From Pilaira anomala (taxonomy: Eukaryota > Mucoromycota > Mucoromycetes > Mucorales > Mucoraceae), in assembly GCA_025716855.1 (NCBI GenBank), contig JAIXMQ010000019.1, forward strand, positions 206,001-270,000: a stretch of DNA of 64,000 nucleotides. The letters are read 5' to 3'. Below, piece after piece: positions 33,218-45,347 of this stretch (position 1 is the stretch's first letter; every line of letters begins with the position of its first letter). A program made the position numbers and the translations under genes. A model generated the notes under the pieces. The model was not told the DNA's origin, searched no databases, and worked only from the letters and a program-made list of their open reading frames with translations.

Positions 33218-35013
33218 TTACTGGTTTTTGGTAGCTTCATACTCTGCAATATTTTCTTCGTCGGTAACAGTTTCTTTACGTTCGGTATCACGAACGATAG
33301 CGTCTTCTTCCATATCGGTAATATCAGCCTTATGATGACAGATATAAAATAAAACGGTACAAAGAGCCATGAAACCACAGATACCAGTATACATCCAAAC
33401 TAACTTAGGATCAACCGTGACGGAAACCAAAGCAAAAGCAAGGATAGAAGCAAAACAATTGGTAAGCAAGAAAAGCGCCATAACAATTGATTTCATTGAT
33501 TGAGGTGCCTTCTTATAAGCATATTCCATACCAGTAATGGATGCAAAAATTTCGGAAATAGCAATCAACACATAGGAAGGAATTAAATAAGCAGCTGAAA
33601 TCCAATTTTGTCTTCCTTCAGGATGATCATAGTAAGGAGCAGTCTTATATACCATAGATTGAATACCGGCAGTATATCCCATAGCAGCAGCAGCAAAGAA
33701 GAAACCACAAGTAATACGTGCAATAGGACGCATAGGTAAACCGATACGATGCAAAAATGGGTAAACGATACTATCCATAAGTGGAATCAAGATAATCAAA
33801 GCAATAGGATCAATATTTTGCATGATATCATTAGGAACGTTACCAGTCAACATGGTTCCAGCCATAGAAACTAAATTGTTAGTCATTTGAGAATAACATA
33901 ACCAGTAAATAGGGAACCAGCAGAAAACAACACAAGCCTTCAGGGTACGCTTCAATTCATCAACAAAAATATCATCCCAAGTTACTCTTTCGAGTAATTC
34001 GGGTCGCTCACGAGCTAAATTAGAAGGTTTACAAGCATCCAAACCACCTTGTACCTTCCAACTAAGATAAAAGAGACGACCAGCTTCAACAAAGACAGAA
34101 CCACGTGGAGGATTAAGTACATATTGTTTGCGACCCATTACGACCACAATAATACAAGGAATAAACATGAGTGTGGGTAACAAATAAGCGGGCCAAAAGC
34201 CAACATTTTTTTCTAATTCAGTGGTTGCAATTGCTGAGAGAGAACCAATGTTGATGCCCCAGTAAAAGTAATTGAAAATCTTTTGATAAGTAGCTTGAGG
34301 GGTAATAATGACACGTTTTCCGTTATTCAAAGTTTTTATATAGGCGGATTTACTTTGGTACTGTTCGGCAACAAGTGGAGAAACATTGGCTTTAATACCA
34401 CCAGTAGCAAGACCGATAATAATAATAGCAACAATAAAACCGGGAAAGGCGGCTCCAGAATCAATAGCCATGGGAATCGAGGTAAGGGTGAGAATAATAA
34501 GACCAATAAAGTAGACGATAGAGAATATAAGAATTGTCTTATATTTACCTAAGAATTGATCAGCGATAATGGCACCAAAAATAGGTGTAATATAACACCA
34601 AAACTGAAAGAAGGTAGTTAATGAAGTAGCCACTTGTTGACCTCTACCCATAGCGCCAGGCTGTTCAGCAGGGTCTATAATTAGTTAAAAATATATAAAA
34701 TGAGTATGAATGTAAAATGTAAAATAAATTATAAGAACTTACAATAATCTGGGTTTTTATGTTGTATATAATTTTGGAATGGACCACTTAATCCATAATA
34801 CGTAAAACGCTCACAGAATTCAACAAGAATAACTAAAAACGCAGCCTTTGGAATTTTATCAGATACCTCAGGCAACTCTTTCCAATCTTGTTCTGTCGGT
34901 TCAGGTCCTTGTAAATTTTCGTCTTGTGCGTAAGAAGGTGGAAAGTTATCGTCTTCGTACGTCACCGGCACATTTGTAGTCTCTACAATATCAGCCTTTT
35001 TTTCTTCTTGCAT
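33218..35013 (-). CDS. PTR2: Proton-coupled di/tripeptide transporter, PTR2 family
   Basis: Two exons (35013-34743, 34674-33218) encode 575 residues. The N-terminal cytosolic tail (about 60 residues) is acidic. The first membrane segment carries the POT-family motif VEFCERFTYYGLSGPFQNYI, and exon 2 continues with the second family signature around FGAIIADQFLGKYKTI. About twelve hydrophobic segments follow, then an acidic tail. It would import small peptides at the plasma membrane using the proton gradient. The start at 35013 (MQEEKK) is preferred to an upstream in-frame start at 35082 that would add poly-Phe. A TATA box lies about 75-85 bases upstream. Confidence 0.94.
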
Positions 35014-35087
35014 GGCAATTATAGATTTCTGTAAACAAAAAAAAAAAAGAAAAAAAAAGAAATGACATCTAGGATAGATCATTAGGT

Positions 35088-35100
35088 CTTTTATATATAT
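35088..35100 (-). promoter_or_regulatory. TATA box of PTR2 gene
   Basis: The minus strand reads ATATATATAAAAGACC. A 14-base core, ATATATAAAAGACC, is identical to the box before the fasciclin gene. Confidence 0.5.
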
Positions 35101-36815
35101 CGTAGGCTAGTTCGTTTTGGTCTCCGTTGGAAAAACAAAAGAAACGGGTTAACTAATATAAAAAGAAACTTCATAATATTGCTTCAATTGATACCTAAGG
35201 AATATAATGTATAATTACACTTAAAAAATAATTTATATGCTTTCAATTTTCTAGCAGATAAGTTTGTATTTGTAAATAAGAATTTATCAGAATTCTAAAC
35301 ATTAGGTCATATCTTGGAACTCTATTTTAAATGAATTGGGTAAATAATTTTTATTTTACCTTAATATAGTAATAACTTATTAAAATGTTTCTCACGGCAC
35401 TTCTGTCACTTATAATATTTGTGCAACTTGAAAATGAGTCTGACATAAAAAGCGCCATATAAGGAAGTATTATTTTATCCTTTGCCGAGTAATTCAATAA
35501 ATAAGTGATAGTCTGTTATATTGATTGGACCATTGATAGTGAGGAGATTTTTTATAAAGTAGCCTTTCATTCGCTTTTTGAAAAAAAAGGGGCCAACCGA
35601 ATAAAATCTTGATATCGGGTATTCTTTGTCCAGTATCAATCAAACATATCGGGATTCATTTGATGCGATATATCCGTATCTGCCTTTTTTTTTTTCTGCC
35701 ATGTAATCTTAGCTTATGTAATTTAAAAGTTGAATTATTGTACCATAAAGCGAGTACGTACCATAGAAAAGAGAAAAAAAAGGTCGCTGATATTGGATTA
35801 GTCAGTTCCTTTTGTTACCATTTATTAAAAGAATAATAACTTTGTACTAGCGCATCTTTCCCTGCTCCGATGAAAAGCCAAACTCTATCATTAAATGAGC
35901 GTGTGATAAAAAAAAAACTTTTTAAAGTTGAAAGCCATTTTATCTATTGTTATTACTTGGCATTTTCCTACTTTTGTATCAAGGCGGTAAAAAGTAAATG
36001 CACGGAATTAAGTTAAAACTCTAAAATGACTTTTACTTTGGTATGTGAGACGTGTATACAACATTCTGATTATATAATCTATAAAAAACTTAATAGGAAA
36101 ATGTTTTATTTAGACCTTTTCTCAAAACACATTCTACATTTGAATCGCTGTACTCTTTCTTGGTTTTTGAGTATCTCCTTCCTATCAAATACAGTTATCA
36201 TGTTGCTATGGGAAAGGGTGTTCACAACAATTTTCTTTATATTGTTATTGTTGCTACTAAGCCTTGTTAGTAGTTACTTAATCAGTTTCATTGAAACACA
36301 TTTTTCGAGCTTACAAGATCGTCTACATTTTTTATGAGGCCTGCAAAAGTTAATGTTGCAGGATATATTTTTAGAGTAAAGACATATCTCAATATGTCTG
36401 GAGACTTTAACATTTAGTGGTGTATGTGTGTATTTTAGTATAAAGTAACAATTGATCATAAAATGAACAGGTTTCGCACAACGAAGCTCGAATTTATCGG
36501 GTGATAGGTGTTTCAAGACTTTTGCTTATAAATCTATGTTCTTCCAAACTAACACCCTTGTCATATAAAAATCTGAAAAACTAAAAAATTTCAACAAAAC
36601 AATCTTCATATTTTCGATCGTCACTTGCAACAAAAAATTAAAAATAATTTAAATTCTGAGATATTTATTATGAAGACAATGCATAATTGACTGTTAAACA
36701 TGCCTTCTTAAATACATCAGCTACTGCAAAAAGAGTAAATTGTGAAAGAAAAAAAAAACCTTTGATTTCACAAATATATATTAGTTTTTATTATGTAAAA
36801 AGTATTTGAATGAAA
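35101..36815. other. Long intergenic region
   Basis: About 1.7 kb. A 103-codon hydrophobic open frame on the plus strand (36026-36337) has no homology I recognise and looks incidental. No RNA gene or repeat is clear. Confidence 0.4.
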
Positions 36816-38045
36816 TTATTCAGCGGCATGAATGGTAGCATTTCCAATGATACTATCAATTATATGCATAACACCGTTGTTGAAGAAAATATTGGGTTCA
36901 ACGATACGAGCGGTATTGTTCAAAGTAATATTACCAGATGTGCTATTGAAGAAGGCAGGGAAAGTGATATTACTAAACGTAGTGAAGTTTGTATTGCCAT
37001 TGTTGGTAAGAGCATTTTCAGTAATATTAGTAGAATAGTAGACACCTTCAACGAGATGACCACGAACCAAAGCTTGAATAGTCTCGTTACTCAATCCGGT
37101 GAGATTGATCTTCTTTAGTGCTTCAGATTCTGGAGCGAAAAGTGTGAACTAAAATATATATATATATGTATGAGCTGTCAAGAAATCCAATAAAGTAAAA
37201 TCAAACTTACGTTTGTCGAGTTATTTAAGGTTTGACCAATGATAGGATACTTTTTGAGTAAATCTTCAAAGGCGTCAAGATCATCAGCCTCTTTGATAAC
37301 AATAGTGGGTTGCATGGGTGGGATTAAAACTATAAGGGTGATAGGTGATAGGTAAGTACTTCGAATTATATCCAATACTATCAATTGAACGCTTACCTGA
37401 TGAAATAACATTTAAGAGGCCATTTGTAGCATTAAGATCCTTGACAAGCACATCAGCTTCTTCATTACCGTTACCAACTTCGTATTGAAGATAGGTACCA
37501 TTAGCTTCCATCCATGTTTCATTATAGAATTCAGTATAACTAGCATTAGTTTGAATGAGGATAGGCAAACCAGTACCGAGATGATCAACTTTACTATTAT
37601 TTAAGGCAGAATGTACAACGCTGACAGAAATGTTACTATCAGTCAAATTAGTCAGGTTAACTCTATCACCAATAACATGGTAGGTAATCAAGTCAGAAAC
37701 AGTATAGTTATCAATAGACATATTAGCAGGAGGATAATTGCCAGTCATGTTAAGCTTGTGTTGTTTGGCGTAAGCCTTCCAAACCATCAATACTTTCTCA
37801 ATACTTTCATCGTTGGGGATAAAACAGGTGAAATTACCAGGACCGCTCAAGAGATTGATAATAGGATTGTAACCAGTATCTGATTTAACTAGATCAACAA
37901 ATCTAGTGGTGTTCAAATTGTTATTAGGGGTGGTCAGCAATTCATAGATTGTACTGTTATCGTCAGTTTGTGGTTGAGTTTGAGCTTGAGCAGCAACAGC
38001 TGTAGCACCAAGAAGGGCGAAAGTCAGATATTTACCAATTTGCAT
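36816..38045 (-). CDS. Secreted fasciclin (FAS1) domain glycoprotein
   Basis: Three exons (38045-37397, 37329-37211, 37148-36816) encode 366 residues. A signal peptide (MQIGKYLTFALLGATAVAAQ) is followed by two FAS1 domains: the first about 28-215 (FTCFIPNDES, LITYHVIGDRVN) and the second about 228-365 (FTLFAPESEAL, GVMHIIDSIIG). Both show the FxxFxP H1-box and the YH or VxHxID end motifs. There are more than fifteen potential N-glycosylation sites (NxS/T). No GPI signal or transmembrane anchor is seen at the C-terminus, which ends HAAE. Fungal FAS1 proteins act in cell adhesion or wall and vacuolar functions. A strong TATA box lies about 75 bases upstream. Confidence 0.93.
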
Positions 38046-38114
38046 TAGATATTTTTATGTAGTTTGGAAATTGGAAAAAAAAAAGTGCATTTTTTACGAT
38101 CATCATTAAACGGT

Positions 38115-38126
38115 CTTTTATATATT
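38115..38126 (-). promoter_or_regulatory. TATA box of fasciclin gene
   Basis: The minus strand reads AATATATAAAAGACC, about 75 bases before the start codon, sharing its core with the PTR2 box. Confidence 0.5.
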
Positions 38127-39238
38127 TTTTTATTTCTTGTCTTTGTTTCACTTTGATAGAGAGCTCTAACTTGAATCTAATGCAATTAAATTCGCTCAAA
38201 ATGGCATTTATGAGGTTTTACTCATTTTACTTTTTGATTGAAATACCAGGTTTTACCCAAAGCCCTGTCGATGCACATTTTCTTGGCGAATGTTAAAAAC
38301 GAGGCCAATCCAAAAAAAAAAAAAATTACTAAATCTTCTTCAATACTAAACTATCAAATTATCGATATATTCGTCATTCGAAATAACGGAAGGCATATAT
38401 CATGTAAGACTAAAATTCTTCTATGAGTCCAGGATGGGTTTAACTCTGAAATAGGTATAATCAGAAAGAGAAAATTAATGTTTATGTGTGACAAAAAGTA
38501 GTGATACATGGTATATTTTTTTATAAAAAAAAAAAGGATTTCAGATATTAATATTGTACAAGCTTTTCAACAACGGTAGTAGCGTCCGAGGAGGCCACAC
38601 CATTCAGCCAGGGATAACGTCAATCATCATTAGAAATAACGATGGTTACATCGCTTTCCTTTTTTAGCACCAAATAGGTGACTCGAAAGCACAGACTTGT
38701 CGTTGCACAGTTGTGCGCGCGACAGAGCCAGCAATAAACTTTCTGCTGAGATTAAATTTTACTAGTAAGACAAAACCACATGATTTTAAGTAGAGCACGT
38801 GACTTTCACGTGACCGATGCTTACTTTAGTCTACACTACATAATATGTTAGTTTTTTCATTATTTATAAAAGACGTTATTATTGTAGTTTTGACATACGG
38901 TTAATTTATACTACGATTAGACAGACCATGCTGCTCAAAGTATTTACCAAGATTTATAGTTTAATTACCTCCAGTTTTTTTTATGAAAAAAAAAATACAC
39001 TTAATATAAAAAAAAAAAAACGACTTTTTTTTTTTTAAATGATGAAAGAAGGTAACATGTGTTGTAATATTCATGATTTGTTCATTATTAACTAAACAAT
39101 TTTGCAACACAAAGGCCTAGTATGATAAGTAAAATCGATTATTATCATTATGATAATCATCAAAAAAAATAAAAAAAAAATAAAAGAAAGTTTGATTTAT
39201 GCATGATGACAGGAATTTAATTTTATTTTTGTACAAGT
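38127..39238. other. Intergenic region with paired E-boxes
   Basis: Holds the 3' flank of the NOL11-like gene and the upstream region of the fasciclin gene. CACGTG boxes lie at 38796 and 38807. No gene recognised. Confidence 0.45.
38795..38813. promoter_or_regulatory. Paired CACGTG boxes, 11 bp apart
   Basis: GCACGTGA (38795) and TCACGTGA (38806) have starts 11 bases apart, about one helical turn. The same spacing recurs at 53907/53918. No gene start is close. Confidence 0.35.
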
Positions 39239-41891
39239 TTAGAATCTAAACACTTCAACTCTGTATACAGGTATACCTTGCTCACCACCAAATTTACCCT
39301 TGTTCTTCTTTCTGAATTTAGTTAATTCATCAACAGGAGCATCAGCAGCAAATCTTGTTTGTTTCTCCATCTTCTTAGCACGAGCATATTTATTCTTACG
39401 ATCATAGGCCCCTAAAATATTTCTCAACTGCTCAAGATCATCAATGACTTCAATTTCACTAGCAACAAGTTCACGTAATGTAAAGGCGACTTCTTGAAGT
39501 GTAGGTTCTAAAATGATTGTAGGGAAGAAGATATCTAAGATACTGTTTGCAAAATCGACAATCTATATCATGATAGTTTTTTTTTTTTTTTTAGTTACAA
39601 TGTATAAGATAGGATGATTTCGTTTTTTAAACTTACGTTACTACGTTTCGTTAAATTGGATGACTTGTCTTTTAACCAACTGACGATCGTATTCAAAATG
39701 ACAGGTAACTCAGAAGCATTGATACGTTTGAGAGATTGTTGTAAAAAGATATCATTTCTAGGAGCATCGACTACCATCTTTAAGTAAGTACTAAATCTAC
39801 CATTGTTCCAATCTTCATGATCGTGTAAAGCAACTAAAGCCTTGATCAAGGTAACAAGATCAGTTTCAGGAATATCTTGTACATACTCTAATGCAATAGG
39901 TACTAAAGCCCATTCGTTTCTTTCCAAGAGTGAACTGATGATACCCGATTCAGTATAGTTACTACGAATTAAGTACCTTGACATTAAGAAAAGAAGAACT
40001 TCGACTGGCCAGAAATTAGGATTAAAACATTTACTAACTACAGTCGAGATATAATATTGTGATAATTCCATTCTTTTTGGGGTTGACCATGTGTTCATCA
40101 TATGGCGGTATTCTTCAGTTTTAAGGACGACAGGATCTGAAGAATCGGATTTTTCTTTCATTTCAACATCGACTTCAGCCGATTTAACAGATGCATGTTC
40201 AAAGAAGACCTTGGTGAATTCTTCTTTTGTAATGTTTTCGTCCATTAATTTAGTTAAAGTGCTGGTTTCAGACTTTTGGGATTTATCTAATCTTGAAACC
40301 CATTTATCGTAAAGTTCTTCACATGATTCATCGGCACGGAAACCGAAATCGCGACTGACAGCTTCTTTACCACTACGAGAATACCCAATATTTTCTTCTG
40401 AGCTATAATCGTTATTGATACCCATAAATTCAACCGTTTGTTTCATTTTACCCATCGCTGCCATAAGAGAGATAGGTTCACTGTAATAAGGACAGAGCAT
40501 GACAACGGAGTTGGTATCTGTCATCTTTTTTGCAGATTTGATATTCTTGGTACTGGCCTTAGCAGTGATCGAGGAGACTGTGACAGCAAGATGAGAATTA
40601 GGCAAGACAGCAATATTATAAACACAATTGTTCTTGTTAAAAGTGTTCTTTTCGGATACTTTGATCAATTGTTCTGCTTGGAGTGTACCGTATTTAATAT
40701 CCCAAACACTGACAACATGTTCTACTTCAGATTTCTTTGTGGTACGAGGAGCGATCATGGCAACATAACTATCGGATAAAGGTGTGACAGCGGCAATGTT
40801 TCCTAAAGCTTGGTCTTGGAATCGATAACCGTTTAATTGGATTGATAATTGTTCAGTTAATAAACCTGTGATCTTCTTTGAAGAACTATGTTTTAATTGC
40901 ATACGCCAAACGATCCAAGTACCATTGGCACCTAAAATAGTAAATCTACCGTCGGTAGGATCCAAAGTGAATGCAACGGGCTTTTCTGTTAATTTGATAT
41001 CAATACTGGTAAGGATATCAATGCTTCTACGTTCAACGTTAATATAGTTGAGTTTAATTGTGTATGTATCGGAACCGGCGACGTTACTGATGGTGACGAC
41101 AATAGTAGACATAGAGGGAACCATCGAAGTAGGAATACAACAAGGACGTGTGTGTGTATTGGAAGTAACGAATACGGTGGACCAAACAACCTTACCGCTC
41201 TTTTGAGCCTTTTGCTTTGCTGTCACACGATCTAAATCTTTTGTTGCTAATTCGATTGATCCACTTTCGCTGACAATAATAACGTGAGAGTGTAATGATG
41301 GTGAAACGTGAATAGCACGAATATGTTCGTCAAACTACAGCAAAAAAAAATGAAAATGTTAGTTTTTTTTTTTTTTTTTTGACAGGTATATATATATATA
41401 TTTACAGCTTTCTTGGTTTTATCTAATTCTTCATTATCACCGCTCTTGGTGTTTTTCCATAACCAAACCATTTTACGTTCTTCGGCTTTGGTAACGTCGG
41501 GACCAGAGGCAACGACGGCATAAGTGTAATCAACAGCGTCTGAGTCTCTACCACCGTCAATATGAGTAGCAGGTCCAACAAAAGCAATACCTGGAGGTGT
41601 AGTCCAAGATTTTGTACATTTTTGGTCTGCAGTCTATTATATATATAAAAAGAGGGTTCTTAGTTTTTTTATAATTGTTGCGTTTTTAAAAGTATAATTT
41701 ACATTATAGATTTTAAAACCTTCACCCTGAACAGTAATAGCAACGAAATCGGCATCGTCACTGACAGCCTCGTTATTTAAAGTAGAATCTAAAGAGTTGA
41801 GACCTACAACAAAATGTTTACTATCGTTCTCACCCACAGTATTGTGGAAACGAGCAAGTGGAAAAGGTTCTTCTAAAACAAAACCAGGCAT
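39239..41891 (-). CDS. NOL11-like nucleolar protein (t-UTP/UTP-A type)
   Basis: Four exons (41891-41703, 41633-41406, 41334-39637, 39562-39239) encode 812 residues. The first 400 or so residues look like a beta-propeller built of short strands (HFVVGLN, YAVVASGPD, VIIVSESGSIELA, FTILGANGTWIVW). The rest is helical. The C-terminal region resembles human NOL11: a helical block (FANSILDIFFPTIILEPTLQ), RELVASEIEVIDDLEQL and the ending YRVEVFRF, comparable to the YSIEVL ending of NOL11. NOL11 is the metazoan equivalent of yeast Utp8, a subunit of the t-UTP complex that links rDNA transcription and pre-18S processing. The assignment rests mainly on the C-terminus and general layout. Confidence 0.75.
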
Positions 41892-42025
41892 TATGTAGAT
41901 CTATTTTAATAAAAAAAAAAATAAAAAAAAAAGGAAAGGCAAAATATGTATATCCCCAGATTGAATGAAAAAGTAAGAGGCTTAGAGGAAGTGACTGTAT
42001 ATTTATTTTGAGTAGGTAGTAAAAA

Positions 42026-43787
42026 TCATGCTTTCCATTTAATGCCAAGTTGAAGACTGACAGGTAATGCAGCATCGGTAACAGTAATATATTCACCTTC
42101 TTCAACAAGCTCACTAATTTTTTTGGTAAGATTTGGTCGAGTTGCTTCCTCTAAAACTTTAGGAGCTTGCATGTATATCGATTTAGTAGCTGTACGTAAA
42201 CTAGGTTTCTTTAACTGACTATAGAATAAAAAAAAAAAAAAAAGTTAATATTCTCTCTTTTCAATTCTTCCATTCTCTCTCTCTTACGCATCAGGTTTCT
42301 CTGCAAGCCAATCGATTAACTCGGTCACAGTCATATCTGGATTTAACTCAACAACAGAAGATTCAGAACCACACACAGGACAAGCAGGTTTCTTTTCCAA
42401 TTCGAATGTGTACGTATAGATACCCGAGTTACCAGTATACATCATATAATTGTTTAAGTAGGGAGCAATAAAGGTAGCTAATTTGTATGCTTCATTACAA
42501 CAAGAAGCAGCGATAACGGCATTGGTAGAAGCAATAGCCGGAATAATGTTTTTAACTACACCTTGAGTTAAAGAATAAGTAACACCGGTGATATTAAATT
42601 TTTCAGCTCTGGAAGCGGCTTGTTCATACATCCAAGTGATATCATTTGGGTTATCGGTATCGTACTTTTTATCAGCCCATACTCGTGGCCATTCGAGTAC
42701 GGAAGCCCATTCAATACAATGTTCAGGTAATCGAGGCGTATTTGCGATTGTACAGATAGGAAAAGTAGTAGGTTTATTGAATAATTCGAGAGAGCATTCG
42801 TAACAGGAAGACATGGTAGGAATAATGACACGGGCTTGTCCCTTAAAACCTTCTGTGCCACCATCCACTAGTACTTTCCATGTACTTTGATCTTCAGGGT
42901 CAAACATTTCAATTAATTTTGCATTGATCCATCTTCTGGCTTCCACTGAATCCAGTCCACAAATAATAATGTCAAATTGTTTATAATATTCCTCATCTTT
43001 TTCTTGAATTTTTCCAAAGTATCTATTACACATCATCTTTCTTTGGTTACTAAAAAAAAATATTTTCTCTTTCTTTTCTCGTGGATTCAAACTTACGGTA
43101 CAACGTTCACACCAGGAATTCGACTCATAACGAAATTAGCAGCAACATTTGCTTTTGATTTTCCAATATCTTTTTTTCTATATAGATATATATATATATA
43201 TATATGAGTAGAGTTGTTTAATATCTTTCAAATCTTGATTTTAATTTACCTAAATAAGAATTGGCGATTAAGGTTACTAAGGTCAATCGTATCCATATCA
43301 ATCACATGGAGTTGCTTAAAGCCAGTCAAAGCAAGGTTCTTGAGAATTTCACAACCTAAACCACCTGCACCGATAACTAGAATCTTCTTTTCCTCTAGTG
43401 CTTTTTTATTCTACAAAGAGAATGAGTTTTCAAACTAGGTAAATATACTTGAGAGAGTAAGAAAAAAAAAAAAGGGCATACTTTAGGTGAATCCATCGCG
43501 CCAATGATACCTTTCTCAAGATCTTCACCTTTAGAGTCGTCTACTTCGGCCATGTCAATATCAGATTGTGCCATTTCTACAAAGAGAGGGGGTTTTTTTT
43601 TTGTGAAAAGGGTGAAAATAATAATAATAAAAAAAAAGGGAAAAAAGAAAAAAAGAGAGAGAGAAAAAAGTTGATTTTTTTATTTTATTTTTTTACCTTC
43701 GTTACTAGAATAGGACGAGGTTCTTTGTCTCTTGGATTCAGGTATTGTCATGGGTTCTTCTGGTCTTTTTGTACAGTGTGATTCCAT
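42026..43787 (-). CDS. UBA3: NEDD8-activating enzyme E1 catalytic subunit UBA3
   Basis: Six exons (43787-43697, 43576-43482, 43410-43250, 43177-43097, 43049-42288, 42218-42026) encode 460 residues, nearly the same as human UBA3 (463). Visible motifs: the ATP loop [29 protein letters not shown], and the catalytic Cys in [19 protein letters not shown] at about residue 242. Paired CxxC motifs bind zinc (CYEC and CPVC). The C-terminus carries the ubiquitin-fold region that recruits the E2 Ubc12. With a partner (Ula1/APPBP1, not in this window) it activates NEDD8 for cullin modification. A second ATG lies at 43574 in exon 2, so a shorter isoform lacking the Arg/Ser-rich N-terminus is possible. Confidence 0.95.
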
Positions 43788-44517
43788 AAAAAAAAACGAA
43801 TAGAAAGGAGAGAGAGAGACCCGTCAATCAACACTCACTTTTTGAAATATGTTTATCATTGGTGGAGTTTAAAGTCTACTATAAAATGATGCAGTTTTTC
43901 ACCCCACTTTTGAATTCCGGAAGTATAGTAGATGTACTTAATATACTCTCTGTGCATTTATTACTGTTATAGTGCTCAGGTCGCTTTAAGAGAAGTTTAA
44001 AGGTACTTAATCCCAAAAAAGAAAAAAAAAAACTGACAGGACAACGATCATTCCGGCCAAAAAATATCTCTTAAAAAAAAGAAGCTTTGTTAAAGTACAA
44101 ACAAATATTTCCTTCCCCAATTGTGTATATACATTTTTACATTTTTTTTTTTTTTTCAATTGGACGATTATAGCTTTTTTTCTTTCATTCTTTTCTTTTA
44201 AATTTAAAAATGGTTTCAAAAACATTCATTTAAACATTATTTTGATATCCTGGGTACTTTTTTGTCGTGCTTTGCGGTTATTTTAGCATTTTTATTAACT
44301 TAACAAAAGACCAGAGTAATGCTTTAAAGTTTTTTTTTTTTTTTTTTTTTTTGCATAATCAGATCACATGACTTTAAATTATTTGTCGATACTGTCACGT
44401 GATTTTGTATTAAGCTTCAACCAATCATATGCTAGCATTAAAAGTAAAAAAAAAAAAAAAAAAGAAAAAAGAGCGATACCTGGTATCTTTTTTTTTTTTT
44501 TACTTGCAGTTTTATAA
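43788..44517. other. Divergent promoter region
   Basis: Contains several poly(T) tracts, TCACATGA at 44364 and TCACGTGA at 44395, and a CCAAT motif near 44409. It lies between UBA3 and the EF-hand gene. No gene recognised. Confidence 0.5.
44395..44402 (+). promoter_or_regulatory. TCACGTGA box before EF-hand gene
   Basis: Centred about 119 bases before the ATG at 44518; a near-copy (TCACATGA) lies 31 bases upstream. Confidence 0.45.
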
Positions 44518-45213
44518 ATGTCTGAACACTCTGAAAACGATCCTGTATATGACTTGATGGTAGACGATGCCACAGGTGATTTAAAACCTAAAGTTGATAA
44601 AGTAAGGCGCCACCTTTTCATTTTCCTCAAGTTTTATTAAAAAAAAAAGTATTTTAGATTTTAAAAGAAATTTTTGACAATTTCGATAAAGTAAGAATAA
44701 CCGACAAGTGGATAAAATAAAAAACAAAAATGGCTAAATAATTCTTTCAGGACAAGGACGGTAAATGGAATTTGAAAGAAATTCAAGATTTTGCTACAGC
44801 TACAAACGGGCGACCTGTAAGTTTTTTTTTTTTTTGATAATGAAAAAAATCTTTTTTTTTTTTTATACTGACTTGTTTTTAGTTTGAAGATTCTGTGATT
44901 GAGGTATTGTTATATTAGTGTAGCCTGGATTAAAAAAAAAGAGAGAGAGAGAGAATATTAAATAAAAATGGAAATAGGAAATTGTTGAATCATTTGAAGT
45001 GGATGAAGAAAACTCTTTATTATATACTGGATTTTATCAAATGTATTATATGCAAACTGTGTCAGAACCAGAGGAAACTTTAAAAGACTTTAAGAAACGT
45101 AAGTAGTAGTAAGATAATGAGAGATGAATAAAATAAGTCAATTAATGTATAAAATAGATGGATACGATGATAATTTGGATTTAGTTTCTTCTCGTAATCA
45201 AGATAAGGAATAA
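44518..45213 (+). CDS. Small EF-hand calcium-binding protein
   Basis: Six exons (44518-44601, 44658-44690, 44751-44816, 44883-44903, 44978-45098, 45158-45213), including ones of 33 and 21 bases, give a 126-residue acidic protein. One canonical EF-hand loop is formed across a splice, DKDKDGKWNLKE (about residues 38-49), flanked by helices ILKEIFDNF and IQDFATATNG. A second, degenerate hand may lie about 75-90 (SFEVDEENSLLYTGFYQ): Asp and Glu are present, but the loop lacks the central Gly. No other domain is seen. The role is likely calcium sensing or buffering; the partner is unknown. All exons are phase compatible, and none would be found by ORF length. Confidence 0.82.
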
Positions 45214-45347
45214 AATTTTGAATAGTAGTAGAATGTCAATATAGTAAACAGATCAATAAAAAAAAAAAAAAAAAAAAGATATATACGCACTGTATACTTG
45301 GATTATTTGGTATATATATAAAAAAAAAAAGCATTTATTTTTTTTTT

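Noticed and set aside
36026..36337. 103-codon hydrophobic open frame on the plus strand
   Set aside because: No family resemblance, no splice or promoter context, and hydrophobic composition expected from T-rich DNA.
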